Of a stretch of 64,000 nucleotides of DNA, positions 35,601-47,600 are shown piece after piece. Positions within the stretch are counted from its first letter, which is position 1, and every line of letters begins with the position of its first letter. Source of the DNA: Strigops habroptila (taxonomy: Eukaryota > Chordata > Aves > Psittaciformes > Psittacidae); NCBI RefSeq assembly GCF_004027225.2, contig NC_044278.2, positions 9,796,001-9,860,000 of the forward strand, given 5' to 3'. The notes beneath the pieces were generated by a model. That model was not told the origin of the DNA. It was given only the letters and a program-made list of their open reading frames with translations, and did no database searches. The translations under genes were made by a program, and so were the position numbers.

Positions 35601-38600
35601 GTTAATGGGGTCTTTGTTGCTGATCCTTATTGAGGATTTAGGAGTGGGAGCTGGGTACCACTTGCATGCTTGCTTCTTCCACACTAGACAGGAACCGTGT
35701 CTCCTCTTCTCACTTGCTCTTTTTTTCTTAGCATTTGCCCACATGTATAATCCTGTTGGATACTCATGCTCTACAATAAGTCTGATCCATGGTGAGATGC
35801 ACCATACTTCACCTTCATTTGTACCATCAGGGTGATAAAAAGCACCTACTACTTCTTATTTCTTCTTGATAGTATTGCCTGGAGATGCCTGAGATAGTAT
35901 TGCAAGTTTGAGCTCTGGCCTTATTTGTTCATAGACAGACTTTCAGTTTCTTGTGCTCTAGGGAACAGTACTTTTGACTTAGAATCATAGAATCATAGAA
36001 TCGTAAGGGTTGGAAAGGACCTTAAGATCATCTAGTTCCAACCCCCTGCCATGGGCAGGGACACCTTGCCCTAAACCATGTGGCTCAAGGCTCTGTCCAA
36101 CCTGGCCTTGAACACCGCCAGGGATGGAGCATCCACAACCTCCCTGGGCAACCCATTCCAGTGCTTCACCACCCTCACTGTAAAGAACTTCTTCCTTATA
36201 TCTAATCTAAACTTCCTCTGTTTAAGTTTGAACCCATTACCCCTTGTCCTACCACTACAGTCCCTAAGGAAGAGTCCCTCCCCAGCATCCTTGTAGACCC
36301 CCTTCAGATACTGGAAGGCTGCTATGAGGTCACCACGCAGCCTTCTCTTCTCCAGGCTGAACAGCCCCAACTTTCTCAGCCTGTCTTCATATGGGAGGTG
36401 CTCCAGCCCTCTTATCATCCTCGTGGCCCTCCTCTGGACTCGCTCCAACAGCTCCATGTCCTTTTTATGTTGAGGACACCAGAACTGTACGCAGTACTCC
36501 AAGTGAGGTCTCACAAGAGCAGAGTAGAGGGGCAGGATCACCTCCTTCGACCTGCTGGCCACGCTTCTTTTGATGCAGCCCAGGATACGGTTGGCTTTCT
36601 GGGCTGCAAGCGCACACTGCCGGCTCATGTTAAGCTTCTCGTCAACCAACACCCCCAAGTCCTTTTCTGCAGGGCTGCTCTGAATCTCTTCTCTGCCCAG
36701 CCTGTAGCAGTGCCTGGGGTTGCCCCGACCCAGGTGTAGGACCTTGCACTTGCCTTGGTTAAACTTCATAAGGTTGGCATCGGCCCACCTCACAAGCGTG
36801 TCAAGGTCCCTCTGGATGGCATCCCTTCCCTCCAGCGTATCAACCGAACCACACAGCTTGGTGTCGTCAGCAAACTTGCTGAGGGCGCACTCAATCCCAC
36901 TGTCCATGTCACCGACAAAGATGTTGAACAGGACCGGTCCCAACACCGATCCCTGAGGGACACCACTCGTTACAGGTTTCCAACTGGACATCGAGCCATG
37001 TGGTTGAGAGCAAACTGGCAAGTGGCTGGTGAGTGCCTCTTGTTGGATTTTTGAGCACTGAAAGGAGCAGAAGTGCACAAGACAGTAGACTTTTGAGCCT
37101 GTGTCTTGCTTATTGACACTTGAGCCTGGAGACTTGAAGATCTCCAGCTTGTGGAGCGGGAAGTTTTCCTGTCCCCAGGGATCAGCTCTGTGATCTAATA
37201 GATTTTGTTAGCTCTATGAATAGGAAAGTAATTGTGACAGCTGCTTTTTCTTTTTAATATGTATTTTTTAATAGTTGTATTTTCTTTCTCCCCTTTCAAA
37301 GGGCCAGGGCCCAGCGCTTGGTGCATTCTCTCTCACTCATCATGGTGGATGCATCGCTAGGAACAATACAGTGCTTAGAAGAAATAGTGAGTGCTTATCT
37401 TGCCTGGGTTTTTGTTGTATTTGTGATCTTAGATGTTTATTAAAATGGTAGTCACTGCAGTTAATGTCTCTGTTGGCTTGAAGTCCATTCTCCTTTGCCT
37501 CTCTCTACTTGTTATATTGCATAGAATCAACTTGGTTGGAAAAGACCTTTAAGACCATCAAGTCCAACCGTTCCCCAGCGCTGCCAAGGCCACCACTAAC
37601 CCATGTCACAAAGGGCCTCATCTACACAGTTTTTGAACACTTCCAGGGATGGTGATTCCACCACTGCCCTGGGCAGCCTGTTCGAATGCCTGATCATCCT
37701 TTTGGGGAAGGAATTGTTCCTAATCTCCAGTCTAAAATGTCTCTTGCAGATCTCGGAGTTTGTGCAGAAAGATGAAATCAAGCCTGCTGTGATCCAGCTG
37801 CTTTGGGAGCAGTTCACAGAAAAATCTCAGTGCTCCTCACTGGAACGACGTGCTGCTGTGATGCTGCTGGGGATGATGGCACGGTGAGTCCAGGGACCCA
37901 TCTGATCATGACAGTGGGAGGTTATAAAGGGAGTCGATTTTTACTGAAGAACTGTGGGTGCTGCATCAGCTGACTTTTTTGTTCTGCAGCTTCAAAAGCA
38001 GTAAGCACATCATGGGGTAATGAAGCCTGGAAGTAACCCTAGTGGCGCTGGGTCCCACCAGCACAGTCTCTGAGCATAACAACGTTACTTCCATTGTGTT
38101 CTGAATGTCCGTCCTTTCTCAGTGCTTACTGTGTCACAGCTTTGCAGTGTTATGGATAAGAACAGTGAGAAGCTCCCACACAGAGATACCTGCCCCCCTT
38201 TCTGGAGCAAAAAGAGTGTAATTGCACTGTAAGGTTTTAATTACCCCAGTTTCCCAGCCCAGTAGCCATTTGGGGGCAGGGAGTGGGGTTTTGTGTGATG
38301 GTGTTTTGTTTCCCACATTAGGGAAGGACGTGGCACGTGTCACCAGTGCTGAGCTGTTGGACTCTCTTCTATTTTGCAACATTTTTCTTTGTCTTACCCT
38401 TTTAAATTTTACTCCTTTCTGCTAAGAAAAGAGTCAAGATTCTTCTTCCTTTACAAAGGGAGAGTGTGCCCAGTGTTATTCACTTTGGAGAATTTCATCT
38501 CTTAGTGGAGTGTGGATTATATTGGCTCCTGTGGAACATTGCTTGCTGCTCCTATAGCTATATCTTGAGTCATTGGATGGATTTTTTTTCCCCTCAAATC

Positions 38601-41600
38601 ACTGCAAGACACAAGTAGTATTTCTCCTGGTTATCTATAGTTCTGTAAACTTTCAGCAGCAATTTGAGTAATACCCCCCTCCCTTCCATTCCATAGAGGG
38701 AAGCCAGAGATCATAGGTAGCAACCTGGATGTCTTGGTGACAGTAGGGTTGTCTGAGAAGTTATGTGAAGACTGTCGCCTGGCTCAAGAAGTATGCAATG
38801 CCATCTCCAAACTTGCCAGGAACCCTAAGGTAAGACTCTTAGTTCTTGAGGTTGTCCAGAAATCGAGTTATCCAGAAACAAAGAAGGGGGAGGAAATGGT
38901 TTGTATTGAGAAGGGAGAGAAGCGATTACATTTTTACTGATTTTGAAATTAAGTAGGTTCGGACCATCCAGCAGCACCTGGAAAGCTTAGCACACATCAG
39001 TGAACATCTAACAAAAGAACTTCCATTAGGTAACAGGTTGAATTCGATTAGCAAAGAGTTCAGTGTGCAAGAAAATCTGTTTTCATTTCTCTTTCTCAGA
39101 CTCCCAGTTCTAAACTGATTTGTGTTTTCTCAACCATGAAGCCCTTTCCTCTAGTGATGTATTCTGGTGGTGTGATTCTTTTGCCCTCCATATTAATTCA
39201 TATTTGGGAGTTGTCAGCTGTACAGCTGAATATAAAACATGGAAGGTTCTCAAACCTGCCCATGTTGTACTTGCAACATGATGGTCAATGACTTCTTTGT
39301 CTGGGGAACAATTTATATTTTTATTTTAATGTACTTGGTGGGGGAAATTCTTCGGGTTTTGACTCAAGCATTTAGGGCATTTTGGTTTAGGAATTTCAGC
39401 ATAAAACCAGCCCTCCTTCACACAGCACCATCGTTCTGTGTTTGCCCCTTCCACTGGGGACAGTACTTCAAGACCTTAAAGAATGTACCACAACATTCTT
39501 AAGTGTTCTGGAGACAGTTGTAATTCAATTTTAGGTTGACTTAACTTGCAGTTAAGTTTGTATGTGAGAAGGGACTGAACTGTAGATACTTGAATGACTG
39601 TGGTAACTCTCCCCCAACCAGAAATTCAGTACAGAAAGTAGGACTGTAGTGAATTGAGAAATTCAGTTTCCAGCTACTGAAAGCTTGTAAATCCTCAAGT
39701 AAATCCTTTGTTTTGGTAAAGTATATCTTGATCAGGCAGACACAGATGTGCTGTGATATGTTGGGCATTGTCATACTTGGTTAAGTATTTCTCTGGGTTA
39801 TCTTATTTCCAACTTAAAACATAGAGGGACTGGTACCGAGTATATGCAACAGCCTAAGTATGAAGTGGTATTAAGTCCACCTCACACTATCCTCTGTAAT
39901 TTCTGTTGGTGATATTTTGCTTTTAAACAAAACCTCATGGTTCTGGAGTACCCCTAGTCGAGGACATTTAGTTGCCTTACTGCCGATAACCCTGAAGATG
40001 CTCTAAAGCTTTCCCTCTTCATTCATTGTGGAGAATGAGTAAATAATGTCAGATCTTAAAAGAGTAATTCTGAGATTTCAAAAGAGTTACTTTGATTGAA
40101 GTTAAAATAGTGGATCTGTGTGAGTTAGCCTGGGATCATCACTTGGGTAAGCTTTAAATCCAGGCAGTGCTGCCACCATGCCTTCAAAGGGACAATGATG
40201 TTCCTGCTGTGTATTTAGCTGCAGAGCAGTACTGGATGTCCCTGCCATGGGCCTAGCATGGGTTTGATTAGCATTGCGCACACAGTAAAATTAAGTACGG
40301 GGAAGGGCATGGGGGATCTCTTAGGTGGAAAGAGTAACTCATCTGTTCTCTCTGCAGCAAGCACTGGGGAAGAACAGTGCACCTTTTCGACTGCCACAGG
40401 ACCACATGCTCTTTGGCTGCCTGAGTGAGACTGTGAGTAAAGGTGAGCTGAAGTCAGCAATAGGATTGGAGGAGATGAAGTTGGGCTGTGAGACAGCCTG
40501 TGTTGTTGCTGATATGTGTGTTACGTTGCTCTCTCTTCTCATCAGGCTTTGCCCAGCCAAGTTGCCACTGGATCCCCTTCATGGAGGCAGCAGTAACACT
40601 CATCTACCAGCTAGCAGAAGGGGCAGAGGAGATATGTGCTCACATCCTGCAGGTGTGCAGTCAGCAAGCTCTGGAGAAGCTGAAGGAGGATGATGGGCAG
40701 AAAGCTGGTGAGGAGAAAAGCTGATGAAGGAAATCTGTAGCAATGGTTTCTAGTGCTGTGATTGGGTGGCCTACAGTAACTGCAGGAGGAGAACAGAGCT
40801 GAGGGGCTGGTAGAGGTGTTGGTGTGGAAGGATGTGAGTGCTGTGAAGGAGTCTGTGATGCATGGACATGGGTTATACAGTGGGACTTGGCAGTAACTGA
40901 TGGGGGAGGAGGTCTAGGTCAGCACTGAACTGTAGTTTCCTCCTCTAGATGAGGGAGATTCTCCCAGCAGAGTCTCTGATGGTGCTAGCAGTCTCCCCAC
41001 GTTCCTGCTGATGCACCTGGTGTCCCTTGTGGGGCAGGTGGCGTTGCAGCAGGTAGCATATTTGGAAGTGTCAGTGAGTGCAGAGCTACGCAGACGCCGT
41101 ATGCTCAGAGAGGAGGAGAAGACCAAGAAACATTCTGACAGCAGCACAAAGAAGCAGAGATCCCAGGTGAGAACTGAAGGGTTTTTTTTTTCTTACGGGC
41201 AGCTCTTCTGGTGTCCCAGCTACTGCTACAGCAAACTTGTGGAGAATGCACTCCTGAGGATGCATGAGACCCAGGGTAATGTGTGCTTTGGGAAATGGAT
41301 GTGTTTGTCAGGATTGACAGGGAGAGCTGAGGTCCTGGAATGACCCTGCTCAGTAAAGCTTTTACACTGGCCTTGGGTTTTGAAGAGGCAGAGGGGAGGG
41401 AATGCAGGGTGATGTTTTGGCCGTGCTTATCTTCCTGCTTCAGACAAACATCCTTCCATTTATCACCTCCTTTCTTACCAGCGCAGTCTTTTGCAATTGC
41501 TGCTAGTGGTGAGAAACACCCATTTGTGCTCGGAGTTCTGGAAAAGGGCTTCTGCAGCCTTGGTCCGTACGGCTTGAGGGTCCTATCCTCTCTCGAGTGG

Positions 41601-44600
41601 TGATGATGGAAGCTTAATAGTAGCTTTCTTAATGGGATCTGTATGATAGACCTAACCAAATGGTATTTCTATGTCAGAATGTTTTCCAGTGTGTAGTGAG
41701 GCTGACTTTCCTGGGTAAGAATAGAGAAAAACGTGTGTCTCTAGGTACCCAGGCTCTAGACGCCTGTACCATTATGTCCAGAGAAATTTGTTCCCTTCAT
41801 CATCCACGCTGCTGATCAGTGTCACTACCATTTCCCACACAGAATGAGGTTACTATGAGATTTTTCCAAGAAGCAGCAATTGGATGCAGACTTGTTCCCC
41901 ATGCAGTGTCTATGTCTCTCTTCTTCCCTTATGTTGCTTTTGCCTTGCTATAAGATTTCCTATAATCTTGCTCACAAGACCAGCAATTCAAAAGCCACTT
42001 TGAACTTCTTGCTTTTAGGATTTGCATGTTACTTAAGTTGTGCCAGGCTTGGGCATGGATGCCAGGTGTGTCCTATGTCTGTCTCTGCTATGTAGCTGCA
42101 GTAGCTTAGGCTTTCTTTTCATTGGTGTTCTGTGGCATGTGGACTGGCAGATCCTGGACTACTCTTCATTAGCTTCATTCAGTTCTCTGGGTAAAGTGGG
42201 TTATAAACCTCCATCAGTCTGGTGTTCTCAGCTCTAGCCATGCTGCTGGTAACAGGCATGCACCTCTTTGTGAAGGAAGGGGTTATTTTTGCCTGCCATT
42301 TATTTTACAGTCTTCCTTTCTGCACAGAGCACAGGAAATGAGACCACTATGGACGAGGAGTTGGGCCTCGTGGGAGCCACAGCTGATGACACCGAGGCCG
42401 AGCTCATCCGCAGTATTTGTGAGACAGAGCTTCTAGATGGTAAGTGTGGCTGCCACCGAGGAGCACCGGCTCTGCCTGCCTGTGAAAGAATAGGTACAGT
42501 GGGCAACAGGTCCAGAACGAGGAAGGCTGTTTCTGTCAGAAGGAAACACTCATTTTTTTGTCTGGTGTCAGTTTCTATGTAGGCTGTCTGTTTCTTTGCT
42601 CTGCCTTTCTGGAGGTGGTTTTTCAATGATGAAAGTGAGTCAATCAGTTTCTATAGTTTGCAGGAGTTGTGGGATAAATGGAGTAATTTTTCTTAAAGAG
42701 GGACGCACAAACAGTGCTCTCATACTTGCTGTCTTTATCCCCACTCCAGGGAAGCATCTGTTCTCTGCCTTTGTGCCACTGTTGCTCAAGATCTGCAACA
42801 ACCCTGGGCTCTACAGTGATGCGGGGCTCTCGGCTGCTGCAGCCCTAACTCTTGGCAAAGTCTGCATGATCAGGTAGTGCCCAGTCCTGCTGGTGTTCTC
42901 TTCCCAACCTTCCTAGTACTAAAGCACAAACATTACAACTCCTTTCCTGTGGAAAGAACAAACAAAAAGAGCATCCATAGATATTATTTTTTCTGTGTGT
43001 CTGCTGTCTGAGAGATGGGATTTTGCTTACCTATGCCTTCTTTTCTTTACCCTATCTCATCAGCTCCGAGTTCTGTGATTCCCACTTGCGCCTGCTGTTC
43101 ACTATGATGGAGAAGTCCAGTCTGCCTGCTGTGAGATCCAACCTCCTTATTGCAGCAGGAGATCTGGCCATCCGTTTCCCCAATCTGGTGGAGCCTTGGA
43201 CATCGCATCTCTATGCCAGGTAATGCTGGATTCATTGCTGGGAGAGAACACATGAGAGCTCTGGGGAAGGGTAACACTGGGCCTCCAGAAGGTGAGAATG
43301 ACCCAGGAAACCAAACTTGAAGGTGGCAAGAAAGGCACGCAGCAGATGTGGGCTGTGGAATAGGCTGATGTGGGTATCAGTAACTTGAGATACTCACTCA
43401 GCTGCTTTCTGTGGTAACTATACACTTCCACCAGGTTGCGGGACCCCTGCCCAAGCGTGAGGTGGATGGCTGGACTGGTGATGACTCACCTCATCCTCAA
43501 AGACATGGTAAAGGTGAAGGGCCAAGTGAGCGAGATGGCAGTTCTGCTTATAGACCCGGAGGAGGCAATCATGAGAGTGGCTCAGAACTTTTTCAGTGAA
43601 CTCTCCAACAAGGCAAGTGGATGCTCGGGGACCTTACTTCACAAGAGTGGGGAAAGGCTGGTGGAGGCTGGGCCAATGACACAGGACTTGAGTGTTGGAG
43701 AAGGGTGTTTTAGTGGTGGATAGCAGCTGTCTGTCTGCCCTTCTGTGTTGCCTGAATGAAGAGAGAGAAAGGAAACTTGGCAACATGAGTTTTGTTTCAA
43801 CCCTGATGTTGCCGAATTTGACCTCATCCATTCACATTGGAAAGCAGGCTCCAAACCAGTGTCTTGTCCCCTTGCTTTCTTGTGTATGCCTAGCACAGGG
43901 TTGGGAACAGTTTTCTGCAGCTTATGTTCAGGCCTTACAACAGAGTTCCCTGACCTTATGGCTCAGGCAGTGCACCATCTCTGAAACCCTTCAAAGGTGT
44001 TTGTGTGACATCAAGATACTTAAATTGAAGTAGTTACGGCCCAAGCAGGTAAGAACAGTAGCAGTGTTATCCCTCTATGCTCTTCATTCAACACAAAGGC
44101 TACTGTGGGCCCCTCAGAGTTTGAGATCTACTGCCTGAGAAGCTGCAATGATAGTGGGGCATTACTGTCTTAGCCTGCTGTGTTAAAAGCAGAGCTGGCC
44201 CCCTGACTGCACTGCCTTCCTATGCCTGCCTTGATGACAGATTTATATGGCAAAACCATGTAAAAGCAATGGCAAAGGGAATCTGGATTGGGCTGTTCCA
44301 GGCAAGATGGAAGGCAGCTCCTTGGGCTCTGCTGCTGTGTAAGTTTCCTTTATCAGGAAGCTTTTTGGTTGGGTTGCGACAAGGTTGGAAAGTGAAGAAA
44401 CTGCGTCCAGGTCTGCCAAAGAGCAGAGCTGTTGCAAACCAAGGGTTGCAGTTATTATCTTGTTGGTTGGTTGTTTTTTCACCCCTTAACTTCGGCCAAG
44501 TAGTCCTGGATAGGTTTGGCTGGCTGTGTACAGCTTGTTTCAAAAAGCTGATGTTTTCAGACAGTAGATTTGGGGTGGGGAGAAAAGAGGTAATTTTAAA

Positions 44601-47600
44601 TGGGCAGCTTATTTGGCTTGACTTTAGCTGTCCTTCATAATTCTGTATCATGTAGAACCTTGTATTCTGCACAGGGTAATGCCATCTATAACCTGCTTCC
44701 AGACATAATCAGTCATCTCTCAGATCCTAACTGCAGCATAGAGGAGGAATCTTTCCACACTATTATGAGGTATTCTGGGGCTAAAGCAATCTCTTTTGAC
44801 TGGGACTATGTTTGTGCAAAGAGGGTGACAGATCCAGGGGAGAGAAACTACAGTGACATATACAGTATGCCTTTTCAGTTGTTCTCCTTGATCTGACTTT
44901 TTCAGTCTGTGTATGAAATGGAGTCATGCTGAGAGGAATCGATTCTAAAGCCACATAGTTGGGGGTAAGGAAACTCCACAGAGAGTTTCCACTAGATCAT
45001 TCAAAATGATTTTTCCCTCTAGAAAAGAAAAACAGTTGGGTTCGTGCATAGGAACATGGATTGCATTAGGAGAACAGGACAGATTTTAAAGACTCTGCTG
45101 CCTTTGTCATTTTGGGGGTGTACTGGCTTTTTGTAAGCAATTTTAGCAAAGTTGTAGTTAAAGTAAAAGGTTTGGGGGGTTTGTTTTGGTGTTGGTTTTT
45201 GTAGAATGGTGGGGGTGCTTTTGTTGGTTGGGGGGGTTCCCAATAAAGCCTTACTCTGTAGTATAGAGACATATTGGAATATTTCAATCTGGGGGTACCG
45301 GTTGCTCACAGACAACACAAAGAGTATCTTTAGTGTTAAATGACAGAAATTTTCCTGTCATATCTGAAACTTAATCACATGAGGGTTTTTCTGAGCTGCC
45401 TGAATCCCTGTGGATTACAGAGGGGAGTGCTAGACAAAACAAAAGTATTGCTATTGCTGAAGAGAACAACAATACAATCTCCAGTTATTTTTCAACTAGT
45501 CCTTCTGTCCATGAGAATCCAGTGCATTTAAGAAGAGGGATGGAAACTTGGACAGGCAGGAATTGCAAGAAAAAAGCACAGAAAAAGTCTGTTAGTGAGG
45601 CTGAAATTGAGACTGAAAATAGTTTATGGCTGCAAGAGCAGGTGGGAAAACATGGGATCAAGTTAGCATTTAAGTTCTATTAGGCTTTGTTCCCACTTTA
45701 GAGCAAAGTAATGCTCACTTTTGCATTGATCTGAAATACAGCACCATACCTTCAGCAAATTAATAATGAAAAAGTGACAAGAATGTTTTTGAAGGGGAAA
45801 AACAATACTGCATGCCACCCCACTCCCTTCATGTTAGTCTGCCAGCACACTTGTGAAGTGAGGAGATGGTCTGGAGGTATTGCATGCTCTTAAAATTGGC
45901 TGGAAGGAGTGGACCAGAAGCCAGCACTGCAGCCTTTTGACATCCCTCCTACCTCAGGCCCCACACAGATGTTCTCACTCTAGACCTACAAGGGTCTTTG
46001 CTTTAGCTGGATTTCGTAGTTTCATCCTAGGTAGGTGCTATTATATGAACGCACAGTTTTAATTGTACATTATGTCATAGCAGCTGTCCCCCAACAGGGA
46101 CTGTGGTTACTGTTTGAAATATATATATATGCTTATAGCTTCTCCTGAACCAAGTCTGAGGCATGCCAAGCTCTCATGTCTTCTTTCGGAGAACCACCCA
46201 GCTGATCACTGGATAGGATAGCTGTGAGCATCCCATGGTGTAGGCAGAAATGGGGGTTCCTCTCTGTGCTCTCAACTTGGCTATTTGTTCCTCTCTGTGC
46301 TCTCAACTTGGCCATTTTTTTTCCTTTGCAGACATCTCTTCTCATATATTACAAAGGACAAACAGACAGAGAGCTTGGTGGAGAAACTTTGTCAGCGATT
46401 CCGGACTGCCAGGTGGGTCATGATCCTAATTCTTCTGACCAGCGAGTCGTCTTCTTAGGAGTTGTTAGGAGGAACTAGCTTGTATATGCTGGTTTTAACA
46501 GGTTCCCACCATATTCTTCACATGGCAAAGTAACAAATGCTGACACAACCTGGATTAGGTGTGTGTCCTCCGTTTTTCTTTCCTATGTTCCTCCTAAAAG
46601 TGCACACACCTTCACCCCCCACCTCCAACTCCATGAAGAAATAGAGTAGACATTTATCTGTCCCTCTATCATGTACTTTCAGTGATATCTTCACTTTCCA
46701 CTGGATTTGGTGTTCCCTGCCTTCCTCCATTCCGATGGGTTTCCTCCTCCATTGTTGTGGCTTTGTCCTTGAGGTTTAAGCTGTGTCTGCTTATCTTGGC
46801 CATTTGTACACAGTGCCTGGGCATGTGACCTGCTCACTTGCTTCAGGGAGTTGCATATTCCCCAGAAATAGTTGGATTTTTGTTTCTGGAGCTGGAGTGG
46901 AAAGTGGCCGCTCTCTCCAAAATTGCCACTCGGGAACACTGGTGAGCTCTTCACATTTGTAAAGGAACATCTGTGTGTAAGCCATGTCTAGCCTTTACTA
47001 AAATGTCCTTGTGTTTCTGTTCCACAAAGATGATCAGTTTAGTGCATGCTAGTGGTAATGCTAGAGCAAGACTCTTGCTCCAGGCTTAAAACAGGAGCTT
47101 ATCAGAAAAGATTGTGCAGTCACCATCACCCTCCTCAGCATTTCTGGAGTTCTAAACTTAGCAACATGCCAGGTAGTATTCAGACTTTAAATGTGGAAAC
47201 ACCTGGATGCTGCAGCTTTGTTCTGCATCTGCCTGTGTTTGGACAGTGCATTCTGAGAGAGTATATGCAGGACAGACTTCTGGCCCCTCCACTTTATATA
47301 TATTAATAACAGGGGCTTTGGCCTAGCTTTTTTTCTTCCCACTCCATCACAGAGAGTTACATTAAGGATGTTAGTTTGCCTTTTTTTCCCCCCTTTCTTT
47401 TTAGTAGCTTTTGCTGGGATTTGAATATTATCTTCCTTTGATACAGCCATTGTTATTTGTTCACCTTATCTTAATGAATACTGCTTTCTTCATGTAACTG
47501 TCCAGGAAAGAGAGAGAGAGAAGACATCAAGTACAGCTTCTGCTTGAGACTATCTCAAACATGCAAATATAACCAGCCAGGAGAGTTAAATTATTCAGTT

